Origin: Brevipalpus yothersi
Lineage: Eukaryota; Arthropoda; Arachnida; Trombidiformes; Tenuipalpidae
Direction of reading: 5' to 3'
NCBI GenBank assembly: GCA_003956705.1
Contig: QZCP01000200.1
Coordinates: forward strand, 29,554 to 93,553
Length of the DNA stretch: 64,000 nucleotides
Part shown: positions 25,576 to 36,674 of the stretch, one piece after another
Layout of the letters: each line of letters opens with the position of its first letter
How positions within the stretch are numbered: the first letter of the stretch is position 1
Notes under the pieces: model-generated
Told to the model about the DNA's origin: nothing
Databases searched by the model: none
The model's input: only the letters and a program-made list of their open reading frames with translations
Program-made: the position numbers and the translations under genes

Positions 25576-26349
25576 ATGGATCGGATTCAGGGTGAAGATT
25601 ACTTGATTAATGGTGTGCCTCATACTACGAATACTGCTGTATTTGATCAGATGCTTCTATCCAAGCCTTTGATAATGATACTGTTGATGATTCTGCAGGG
25701 TATAATTATTCTTGGAATTGCTCCTCGATTGAAAAACCTCAAATTAAATCTCAAGCCTTATCTACTCATCTTCAATGGTTTCATGTTCGGTTTCTACGGT
25801 GTTAGCTTAATTGTTTTCCTGGGAGCATTTAAATTCGAAAAAAGTTGGTCTTGTGATGATGATGTTGATCCATTTCGAAAAGTTACCGGTACTTACATGT
25901 CCCAAGTTCTAATTGTGATGAAAATGGTAGACAACATTTCACCTATGGTCATGATGATACAAAATCATTCGAAAGTTCATGCAATCTGTTCATTCATCCA
26001 TCTGAATTATATTGCATGGGTTGTTTGGTTCATCCTTAAATTAGATCAAATAAAAGCAGCCTTCTTTATTCTACCAGCTTGTGATCTTCTTCGAATGACT
26101 CTAAAATATCAATATCATGTTCTCATAACTCCAGATGAAGGAAAATCCAAATACCGATGGTTAAGACATGTAATTTATTTTATTTCACTAGCTCTTGCTG
26201 CCCTGAATTTATATCATTTGAGCTATTTAATTAGTTGTGATTGTCCAAGCATTCCAAAGCCCTTGCTATGTTCAGCATTTGCTCTGATTGCTTGTGAAAC
26301 TGTATATTTGACCAATAGAATGTATGGGCCAAAGCTCAAAGAATTGTAA
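25576..26349 (+). CDS. Diverged ELO-family (very-long-chain fatty acid elongase-like) membrane protein lacking the catalytic histidine boxes
   Basis: This is a single uninterrupted 257-residue frame with several hydrophobic segments, close to the usual 260-320 residue length of ELO proteins. The family layout is recognisable. There is a first TM segment, then a PRLKNLKLNLKPYLLIFNGFM segment like the ELO loop and second TM, and SWSCDDDVDPF like the conserved CxPVDxS region. After that come KMVDN in place of KxxExxDT and FIHLNYI in place of the FLHVYHH catalytic box. Only His142 of HxxHH remains; the other two are Tyr145 and Ile146. The later NxxVHxxMYxYY box reads ACDLLRMTLKYQY. The C-terminus KLKEL fits a KxKxx ER-retrieval signal. 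ELO enzymes condense malonyl-CoA with acyl-CoA in the ER; this copy is probably not catalytic. A TATA-like/Inr pair lies about 145 bp upstream and AATAAA signals follow. Family assignment rests on spacing and partial motifs. Confidence 0.78.
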   Translation: MDRIQGEDYLINGVPHTTNTAVFDQMLLSKPLIMILLMILQGIIILGIAPRLKNLKLNLKPYLLIFNGFMFGFYGVSLIVFLGAFKFEKSWSCDDDVDPFRKVTGTYMSQVLIVMKMVDNISPMVMMIQNHSKVHAICSFIHLNYIAWVVWFILKLDQIKAAFFILPACDLLRMTLKYQYHVLITPDEGKSKYRWLRHVIYFISLALAALNLYHLSYLISCDCPSIPKPLLCSAFALIACETVYLTNRMYGPKLKEL

Positions 26350-26454
26350 TTCAGTATGAATAACTTTTATATAAATACAGTTTGTTGCAAAATTTTACCG
26401 CCATCCAAGTAATTACATGAAGATTCACTACTATGAGGCTTGTGTATCTGAGAA

Positions 26455-26477
26455 ATAAAAAGAGACTTGAGAATAAA
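26455..26477 (+). terminator. Polyadenylation signals of the ELO-like gene
   Basis: Two AATAAA hexamers, at 26455-26460 and 26472-26477, lie 106 and 123 bases after the stop codon. This is a normal position for cleavage/polyadenylation. Confidence 0.5.
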
Positions 26478-26603
26478 TTGAATTTTTTCAACAATTCTAT
26501 CTCATTCTGACCATTTCTCATTATATCGCCCTGCGTTTGGAAAATTCTGAATCCATGGAAATTATACCAATTTCAATTGCCTTTCATGAAAATATGCCAA
26601 TAG

Positions 26604-26843
26604 ATGAATGTTTCTGATGGAAAATTCGATGATTCATTGCTCTTGGGTGGAGGAAAATCGACCAGAAAGTCCGAACGGTTTGTTGGTACTAAGAATTTGG
26701 GATGCACGTGGTTAAAATCGTTAAAAGAAAATCATATGTCAGAGTTAATTGATCTTGATGCTCATTCAATAAGAAAAATTTCTGTTTATCTTGAGGACAT
26801 TTTCACCGTGATCAGAAGCTTCATGTACATGTATTATGTTTGA
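26604..26843 (+). CDS. Small hypothetical ORF, 79 residues
   Basis: An ATG-initiated frame downstream of the ELO-like gene, free of microsatellite sequence. It has no signal peptide, membrane segment or recognisable motif. It is short enough to be a chance frame in AT-rich DNA. I list it because the surrounding kilobase is otherwise empty. Confidence 0.12.
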   Translation: MNVSDGKFDDSLLLGGGKSTRKSERFVGTKNLGCTWLKSLKENHMSELIDLDAHSIRKISVYLEDIFTVIRSFMYMYYV

Positions 26844-27242
26844 TAAATGCCAATTTGTGTGCCTCAAGAGATTATTTAATAGTTATAAGTTATATTTTCT
26901 TGAAAATCAGAGCTTGTGTGCTTTATTTTTGATCATTGAAATTAAATGATCCACCTAACTTTGTTTTCAATACAATCTTCCTCGTTTTTAGCGCGTAAAG
27001 CTCACCAATACCTTCTAATCACCCTGAATCGCCAATTTTAGCAAATATTTTTTCAAGGTTTCAGATCAAGAAACTGAACAAATAAACTCCTATACCAAAT
27101 CTGATTGATGTTCATCTGATCTGGAAAAGTTCAGAACATCAGAACATGAGCATTCTATCCTTCAAGATTCAGAGAAAGTTCACTCTGATGCCAGAAAGGC
27201 CAAAACTTTGATCAGTTTGTCTGCTTACGATGTTTTTCAAAA

Positions 27243-27248
27243 TTTATT
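27243..27248 (-). terminator. Polyadenylation signal of the cysteine-rich protein gene
   Basis: TTTATT on the plus strand reads AATAAA on the coding strand, 82 bases after the stop codon at 27331-27333. Confidence 0.4.
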
Positions 27249-27330
27249 CACCCAGTTCCATATTTTATCGTGTGTATATAATACAAAGTATATACGTTAT
27301 AGAGCAAATGATTAATGTCAAAATTTGAAG

Positions 27331-28467
27331 CTAAATTATGGGAAACTTCAAAAATTCATTCATATTCCCCATCCTTAGATTCATGCAGCATTTACACTGG
27401 CCAGCAGAGTTTTGGGAACATGAAAACATATAGCGGTGATGATCATTAAGAAGCTTGAAAAAATCACTTGAACATTCATAATTATCGCAAATATCACCAT
27501 CAACCTCAAAATTTTGATCCCTATCTGAACTGATGCCGAAAAAATCGCCATTCGATTTGGGTTCTGATTCAGTTGCAGTTTTTGGAGAGGAAAATAAATC
27601 AAATTCATACTTCAATCGATCGGAAAACGATATAGTACGGTTGAAACAGCAATCGCACTCATTTGTATTGCCAATTTTAACACAATTCATCACATGAATT
27701 GGCATCCGCTTGATATTTTTAACTTCAGGCCCATTGCAATTATATTTTGAACATTCCGAATCAGCGAATCGAGATCTTTTAGGTGAATCATCGAAAACAT
27801 TCCATTCAGATGGAGATGATTTATCATTGGTATTGAATATTGGAAAATCGAACAATGAAGCATCGAACTCATCACGAGAGTCTAAGAATGTATCAAATGA
27901 ACCAAAATCCTCATCAAATAGATTCCAACTTCTATTTTGATTGGATTTCTCTTTTAAACGTCTCAAATCACGAACCAAACTGTTAACATCTTCATTTTTC
28001 AATTGTGTATTCACACAACATCGACACTGGATTCCATAATCAAAACATTCAGCATTCGGACTGGACAATGAACGAATGGCTTTCACTTGATAATCATCAC
28101 AATCCAATGTTTTACACGATTTTCCTCCATTCGGAAGTGATCGAAATAATATTTCTTGATTCAATTCTTTCAATTCTCTTGGGGACAACGTTTTTCGTAG
28201 ACAACATCGACATGGTGAAGTTTCATCGTAACACCGAACACGATCAGTGAATTCATTGAGAACTCGAATTATATCAGTATTACAGGGATTTGTGTAGCAT
28301 GTATTGTCTCTGAAGATATCGTTTCCACTGGAATGTCGTCGATTATCATCATCCCAAAAGATATTTGAATCAAATGGAGCAGCAATCAGTGGATTTGTTG
28401 AACATAAAATAAGAAGTATCAAATTCTTCAGATGAACATGACTAAAATCGATGTGAGTCCAGCTCAT
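27331..28467 (-). CDS. Secreted four-module cysteine-rich protein of unrecognised family
   Basis: The frame encodes 378 residues from the ATG at 28467. A hydrophobic stretch at about residues 13-30, ending IAAPFDS, is a probable signal peptide. The mature chain has exactly 24 cysteines in four six-cysteine modules. Module 1 is C57, 62, 79, 86, 88, 89. Module 2 is C118, 123, 141, 148, 150, 151. Module 3 is C239, 244, 262, 271, 273, 274. Module 4 is C327, 332, 350, 358, 360, 361. The shared spacing is C-x4-C-x16/17-C-x6-8-C-x-C-C, usually with an aliphatic residue in the helix-like middle segment. Modules 1-2 are close together. Modules 2-3 and 3-4 are separated by acidic, Ser/Asp/Phe-rich linkers. 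The gene is intronless on the minus strand, between the convergent ELO-like gene and the receptor gene. I do not recognise the fold and assign no function. An extracellular, disulfide-rich role is inferred. Confidence 0.85.
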   Translation of the reverse strand: MSWTHIDFSHVHLKNLILLILCSTNPLIAAPFDSNIFWDDDNRRHSSGNDIFRDNTCYTNPCNTDIIRVLNEFTDRVRCYDETSPCRCCLRKTLSPRELKELNQEILFRSLPNGGKSCKTLDCDDYQVKAIRSLSSPNAECFDYGIQCRCCVNTQLKNEDVNSLVRDLRRLKEKSNQNRSWNLFDEDFGSFDTFLDSRDEFDASLFDFPIFNTNDKSSPSEWNVFDDSPKRSRFADSECSKYNCNGPEVKNIKRMPIHVMNCVKIGNTNECDCCFNRTISFSDRLKYEFDLFSSPKTATESEPKSNGDFFGISSDRDQNFEVDGDICDNYECSSDFFKLLNDHHRYMFSCSQNSAGQCKCCMNLRMGNMNEFLKFPII

Positions 28468-30080
28468 TATGGTCAAAAGAATTTGGTTTGATGAAAAATC
28501 TGGTTGAGTTCAGTCAATTAAGTAGTAGAAAATTTTCATTGAACACTTTTTAGTACCATAATTTCCAAAATTTGGATCAATTTGAATAACGTTGGTAACA
28601 ACATTGTGTTGAAAAATTGAAGATTCAAATTTTTGGTCAACTCTAACTTTGATGACCAACAACATCAGATCAAATAACAACATTCAACTTAATATTCATA
28701 CTTGCGATCATAATTACGATACTGAGGTGTACACATTATGAATGAACAGAAATTGTTCCAAGAACCTTGAAAAAATGAATGAAGACAAAAGTTGTCTTTT
28801 TTGACGCTTCTGTTGGACAACTATTTTCTCTCTTCTTTCTTTTATTGTACGATTCTATCTTCTTCTGAACTGTAATTTGGCGCACTTGAGGCTATCCTGA
28901 AAAGAGTCCTTTGAATTTATATATCATCATGCTTCCCATCATTGTCAACCCAAAAATATTTCTCATCATTCCAGTTGTCAACATTGAAAACACCATGAAA
29001 CCATCAGAGTAACCTTCACAAGTGTCATCGAAGGTTATCATCAAAATGTACTGTTACTCTTACGAGTCTGAATTCAGCAAAGCTTTCAGAGGACTGATGG
29101 AATTATTCTAACTTTATCAACATATAGTCGTATTAGTCGTAAATCTATGGAATTAGTTTGAAGAAAAGCTATGGTTGACTAAAATTTTTGAATTTGAATC
29201 GAATTTAAAGCTCAACCTGTGATGCTCTGAGCTAAAGTGTCCGATCGAATTTTGATATCATTTCGAATCGATGGACATATATTTTGTTTTGATGAGAAAA
29301 ATAAATGAATTCAATAAATTTTTTTTAACAAAATTCAAATCTCTTATATTTACAACAATTGATTGGAAACCATAATTATCACAATATTTGATTAAGTGAA
29401 AGTGTACCATTGATAGTTTGTTCTTCTTTTTTTCTGGAAAAATGGAAAGATCACTCCAAATTATTTATTAACATTAATTTATAGAAATTTTGTGATGTGG
29501 TAGTGGTTGTTGACGCTTGTTTTTTGTTTTTCACTTTTAGGAAAATTGTATTCGGTGGTGTCTTGGGTTCAGTTCAATTTGCATTCGTCAATTTTCGAAA
29601 TTTTCAAAGTCCTCCTCAATGATCAACAAAAAGTGTCCAAAACGGGACAGTGTGACATGTGAATGTTGATGTCCACAATGTCCCAGAAAGTGAAAGAGAG
29701 AGAGAAAAAAAGACGATCATTATAATCAAAGCTATTATCAATGATGATCTTCACTCATTTTGTGTTTTGTTTTATCTTCGTTTTGCATCTTCTTTTCAAC
29801 AAGAGTAAAGATTATCAAACAAATTAACAATCGAAAATGATGGCCAAATAGAGTAAAAAAATAATCATCTCAAGTAGGGCAGCGAAGGCAGGCATGTGGT
29901 AGTAGTAGTAGTTGTGATACCATAGGTTGACCATCAGTAGGACTGATGTAGATGATCAACCAATTAATTAGCTAATTGGTAAGTGATTTGAACACACTTA
30001 CACATACACATACACAAACACAATTAGGAAAAATTATTCATTTTGCTTCTTCTCTTTCTTATTCTTTGCTTTTTATTCTA
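28468..30080. other. Intergenic region without visible gene
   Basis: About 1.6 kb between the start of the Cys-rich gene and the end of the receptor gene. It should hold the Cys-rich promoter and the receptor 3' UTR. It contains AT-rich unique sequence and no long microsatellite. A possible receptor polyadenylation signal (minus-strand AATAAA) lies at 30072-30077, only four bases after the stop; another TTTATT occurs near 29463. Confidence 0.4.
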
Positions 30081-33000
30081 TTATCTTCGACCATGTCTTC
30101 GCTCATGTTTATCGGGTCTTGAATAGAGAGCTGCAACATCAGCATTAAGTGTGATCTCATTTAAATCTCGAAAACCTTCATTACATGCCCTTTGACCTCT
30201 GGCTGTATGTCCAAAACCGGGATCAAAAGCATCCAAACGATTGAGTGCATTTGGCTTGTATGAACTATTGCGAACATATTTCAAATTTTCCCATGATTCC
30301 TTGTAATTACGATAGAAACCATTTTGATCCCCACTCGAATCAAATGTGCTAATTGTTTGGGCATCAATTGAGCTGCGACTGTTTCTCAGCCTGTGATCAA
30401 GAGAGATAAACAAAAATGGATGAGTATATTAGTCATAATAAAATGATAATTAACGAAAATTAGTATTCAAACAAGAAATTGAATATTTTTTTCAATGTTG
30501 CCATTCTTTCTTTTGGCTGTCTTGTTACTACCATTATCATAATATCATATCAGATTGTATTATCAAGGACTGAAAAAATTTTTCACACAACATTTTGAGG
30601 TGAAAATTTTTTTCCTTTTGGGTTGAGAAAGTGTCCAATTGTTGTAGGGTGCAAACAAAAAAAGGAATCAGAACATTAATGATGCTGATAGTATATGTTA
30701 GTGGATTAAAATGTGAGAAAAATGTGTGTGTGTGATTGCACAAAACATGCATATTTTCTTTTTGTTATATTTAAATTGAGTGAAAAAAAGAGCAGTGAAT
30801 GTGAATGTATGAAAATTGATCTCATCTGATCTGATTTTCATGGCTACAATTTTGTGGTGACATTCCTTGTTGTCCATGAAATGTGAAATATGTCAAATAT
30901 TTATGGAGGAAAAATTTTTTTCACACATCTTGTGCTCTTTCACTGTCTCTCCATGAGATTGAGAAAATGTTAGAGTTCATGCAAACGTTACACTGAAATT
31001 CGACATGCAATCAGCTGATCACTTGAAAGTAATCACACACAATCGAAATATTAGTGTTGATATTTCAAAAATTCTTAGCATGTAAATAAGTATATGTACA
31101 TGCATTGGTGGAAAAAATAGTACAGGATACAATTCAGTGCGAGTATGGCTTTGAGGTAGGTTGAGTAAATGGAAATAGAAAGAGAAAGAGAAGTAAATTA
31201 AATCATTAATAAAAGAGGCATGCAAATTATTTGAAATTATGTGTGAAATGTAGACATGCTAATACATCATGCGGTGAGGTAGGTTGATTATTGGTGGGCT
31301 TAATTGACAATAGTGATACATGCAGAGAGAGATTTTCTTTTTCCATTCCAGTGAGACAAAAAAAGACAGAGAAAGAATTTGAATTCATCATTTTCTTAGC
31401 ATCATGCATGCATATATATCACATCTAATTAATGTTCAAATTCTTTTCAAAGTTCACAAAATCGATGGTAAGTCGGTGATTGAGTGGTAATAGTAGTAGT
31501 ACTCGAATGATGATGACGGTAATGATCATTAAGTGTTTCCAGTGAGCATCTTGACACTTGACATTTGATTGGATACACAGTTTTATCCGGATAGCCATTT
31601 GATATGCATACAGAATCAATAGAATGAACAAACCTGCGAAAAATGATCACAATAATTGTGGTTATTGCGGCTAGAAAAACGAAACCACCAAAAACACCGA
31701 GTGCAATTATTCCACCCATATTAAGCTTTGTGGTTGCCCCACTTGATTTCATATTCGATCGATTGGCCATAGTATCAGAAATTTCATTATCTCGATCATC
31801 TTCACCAGTGTTGACCACATGTGGTCTCGATCGTGTACTGGTGGTCAACGTTGGACTAACAGTTTTTCGTGTATATTGGGGTGATGATTGTGATGATGGT
31901 GGTACACCGGTGGTACTGATCGGTGGCTGTGATGATGATGGTGGATATGAGCTCGATGGTGGCTGCGATGGGACAGATGATGATGGTGACAGTGTTGGAT
32001 TGGATGATGATGGTCGCCTACTGGCTATACCATTGCCATTACCATTGCCACCATTCAAACCAGAGCCACTTGTGACCGCTGTCAATCGGGTGTATATGTT
32101 GGTACGTGTTGTCGGTGGACGTGCTGTGGACGATGTGGTTAGTAAATCATTTGGATATGAATTGGATGGATTGTATGGAGGACGTCTACTGCCATTACTT
32201 GTATACACTGATGGTGGATATCGAGGTGATTGTTGTGATGGATAGCGTCTTGTTGATGGCGTAGGTGATCGAGTGGTGGATGTTGAGCTACTTTGAGATG
32301 ATGATGAAGATGATGTGCTACTTGATGGTGGCGTGCGAAGTGTGTTAATCTTTTTGCCTATTTAAGGAATAGAATAGAAGAAAATGAGTTACATTTGATG
32401 TGTATGTATTCATGTATGTGTGTGTGTGGGGATCACTTTTTCTACTGAAATTAATGGGTATCAAAAGTGTAAAGAAAGAGAGAGAAGAAAAATGATGATA
32501 CATGATTCATCATCAGTTCGTTAGCACGTTCCAACGTCACTTCGTTGGAACGTAATTCTTGCAAGAAAGGAAACAAAGGAAAGGGAGAGTGAATATCAAG
32601 TTTCAAGAGTTATTATGAAGAGGTGGAGAAGGAGGAAACAATCCAAATCTGGTCACATGAAATCTTGGAAAAATTATGATATTCATGATGTTATTGTTGA
32701 AAATGCTAACAAAATTTAGTATTTATCTTTCTCTTACCTCTACAAATTGGAATGGTTCCTTCCCAGAATCCATTTTTACCGCATACTAGTACAGCATCAC
32801 CTTCCATATCATGATCTGGTCTACATGTGTATATGGCTCTTGTGCCCACAATCGATTGATTACCACTCAATTGTACGTAACCATTTTCAATTTCGATTGG
32901 CTTGGAACATTCGATAGCCTGACATCGTGGTGGTGGACCATTCCATCGGCCATCTACATCACAACTCAATGCTGATCGTCCAACAATAGCGTAGCCTTCT

Positions 33001-34495
33001 TTGCATGAGTATTGAACGATACTTTGGAATGATCGGGTTCCATTGGTAAACGAGTAGTCACCATTATTGATTGATGCTGGGAATCCACATTCAAGATCTG
33101 ATGATAATGAAAAAAGAAATTAGGAGTAAGCAAGCAAAAAGTTTCGATTCAAGATCAAAAATCGATTGGACAGTACACAAAAATCATGATCAGTGTTCCC
33201 ATGTGATGTGTTATTATTAGATAGTAGTACACATAAACATTTACACACACAAAATCGTTCTGAATATTAAATAGAATGGAAATCAAAGTCACTCTTTTAA
33301 GTATCTGATAAAAGGAAAAAAAACACTTTTTGGCTAAACAGTTGAGGAAATCAGATCAAGTGAGTTCTCAAGCACATACACTTACAGTAACTTAAGAACT
33401 TAGTTTTTTCACCATTTCTTATGCCACCATCATGCTTGAAACTATTTTCGAATGTTCTAATTCTAATTTGCATTCATACACACATAAATCCGTCTTCAAG
33501 GTATACAGAAACACACATCAAAAAGTGCACAATTGATCTAATATATTCAATGAATATATTTGAATGCTGTCATCAAATAAGCTGGAAAGTATATATATAA
33601 AAAAGGTATACGAAATAAAAACAAGGTAGACACACTTACATTTACATTTTGGTGGATTATCACTGAAAAATCCTGTCTCCAGGCAAGTTCTCACATTAGG
33701 ACCAATTAACAATGTACCTGGACTACATCGATACTCAATGTGAGCACCAATGTCCAATTTTCGATACAATATTGTGGAATTAGTTGGTATTTCCGGTAAT
33801 CCACATGTCAATGGCCTTAATTGGCAAACAAAATGTAATCGTCCCTCGCAACTGGTTGCATCCCACATCCAACTACGAACACCATCCATACGAGAACAAT
33901 TACCACTGCCTCGTGGTGTTACCCAAAATGATACCGTTACATCTTTACCGTTAATCCATTTCCAATTTTTCGGATTATTTTGATCACGCACAGCACCCAG
34001 CCAATATTGTCCTTGCGGATCATTACGATGTTTACGATATAATTCCCAACTCAGAAAACCTTGTAACGCTGGTGATGTATCATCAACCAATGTGCCACCA
34101 CGTAATTCACAGAAACGCTTAGCATTATCAAAAGTTTCCACTTTATCATTATAGAATGTGTAACATTTTCCATTATACGTTGATGTACTGCCAAGTGGTT
34201 GATCTCGAAATGATGGACACTGTTCAATTGATAAGGCTGGAAAAGATAGAATAGATATTATTTCAACAACAACGTGATGACTATAAATATAACAGTAAAT
34301 GTGTACTATTTTTCTGAATCGTTCAATATGCTACGCTGGTGATAATAACGGAATGCTCTTGAATTTAATCCGCTCTTGTTCTTATTTGATCATCGATTAT
34401 ATTTATGAGAAGAATCTGTGTCTCTTTTGATCGTTTTGATTGTTGAGTTTATTTTGATGGTTTATTTTGAACTCTTTCTCTCCCTCTTTAAGGTC

Positions 34496-34549
<54 letters not shown>

Positions 34550-34754
34550 AAATTCATGCAGCAATCTCTTCATCCCTCTCAATCGAATACTAATTCTTAA
34601 CTGTAAATGAATGAAAAATAACGGTCCAACATCAATACACTGATGCCCACAGCTTAGAGGTGCTGTTCATCGCAGCATGTCCAGTCTGGTAAAGGTTGGG
34701 CTTAGAGGTAAAAAATTGGGCTAAAATCAAAGGAGAGAGATTTATGCTAATGAT

Positions 34755-34790
<36 letters not shown>

Positions 34791-35041
34791 TCCAGTATTT
34801 GATGAACTAAGAAAAGGTATGGAGTAGAACATTCAGGCCATGCAATAAAAAACGGAATCGGGATCAGAATCGAAGAAATCAAGATCAACTCCTCACTAGC
34901 TCACTACTACCAAACTCATCTTCATCAACATCAACAACAACAACAACAACAACAACATTTTCATGACCATACATACACATACACACGCTGTTCATCATGA
35001 ACATTAAACCAGTTAAAATTAAATCCAGTTTTCAGAAAGAG

Positions 35042-35110
<69 letters not shown>

Positions 35111-36301
35111 ACAAACGAGCATCTCTCTCTCTCTCTCTCTCTCTCCATACCTTTCCACGCACCTTGGGAACCAGGTCAACTAAGGCCAGAACGGGTTCGA
35201 GAGAATAAGAAAGATATATTGGAGAATTTGTTGAACACTTCTTTTTCTCTCTCTCTCTATCTATCTATCGTTTATCCTACTTGAATACCACTTATATCTC
35301 TTGGACCAGGATGGAATAGATGGTCCGGTAATAGAGAGATATTTCAGAGCTCATGAATTCAACTCACAACAGTGAGCATACATACACATACTCTCTTGAT
35401 GTTGACTTGTCTTGATAATCATTTTTCTCTCTCTCTCTCCTCATGTAAGACCCTTCTCTTTTTCTTTTCTCTAGCTAACAGCTTTCTTGCCCGCTTGATA
35501 GCCCCAGTCCGGTAACGGTACATACCGTTAGGTATGCATGTGTGCATAATAAGCAATATAAAGGTCACCAGGAAAAAATTTTCAGGAACACTATGAGATT
35601 GAAGAGTAGACTGAATGGGTCAAGTGAATTTTTACCCAATTTCGGTGGACAATTTTCGCCAAGACTATTCAAGAGAGAGAGAGAGAAGAAAGAAAGAAAG
35701 AAAGAAAGAAAGATGAACTACAAGCCACGCGAGTACAGTGAGGGAGGATAATCTGATCTTAGGAGTAAAGAAGATCAAAGAAGATGCAGATAATTTGATC
35801 ACGCTTCTGAAATCTACTTTGTCCAGTGACAAACATTTGTCATCCAGAATCACCTTTGATAGCATCTTTCTTTCTCTCTCGAGCATTTGGTTACTATATT
35901 CATGAATAGGGATGAAAATTTTTCCGGTATTGTGCAAAAATCAATGTGTGATTAAATGAATCGGAAGCATGAAAAAGAAGAAGAAAAATTTCATCATGCG
36001 TCTCTCCGGCTGCCAAAAATAACGAGTTCCCATGGTGGCAATCATAAGAGACACCATTTAGGTAGCGATGAACAAGTAACATTGATGATAAATCAAGCCG
36101 CTATAAGTGAAGAAGATGTCCTGATCATATGAGGATGTTGATATAAGAATGATAAGAATGGGTCCAAATTCCGATTGAATGAAAAGAGATTGGAAGCTAA
36201 TAGAGAGACATTGAAACTTGGTGAAACTGAATTCCGTGCTCTGGAAACACGACCTAAGGGTATATAAGAAGAACAAGATCAAGTGTACAAGAGAGAGAAG
36301 T

Positions 36302-36367
<66 letters not shown>

Positions 36368-36613
36368 GAGAGAGAAAGAGAGACTGAATAACGGGAAAAG
36401 AGAGAGATGAGAGAGATGGATGACTGGATGCTCATTCACCTCGGCAACTCGTCTTCCTCTCTCTCTCTTTCTCCATCATCAAAATTACGTCTCAGTTCGC
36501 TGGCCGATAAGAGTCCAACAAAATCCGCTTCTACACTTCTCGGTCAACAGTGTTTATTGTGATAAATTTTTAGGCTTTCCAACCCAAGATCAGGCCAACA
36601 CATTTTGCAACGT

Positions 36614-36674
<61 letters not shown>

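Noticed and set aside
28468..28476. Three-residue upstream extension of the Cys-rich protein
   Set aside because: The earlier start codon is TTG; the first ATG is at 28467 and precedes a good signal peptide.
35186..35210. GGGTTCGAGAG resembling a tRNA B box
   Set aside because: No matching A box, anticodon stem or acceptor stem pairs around it.
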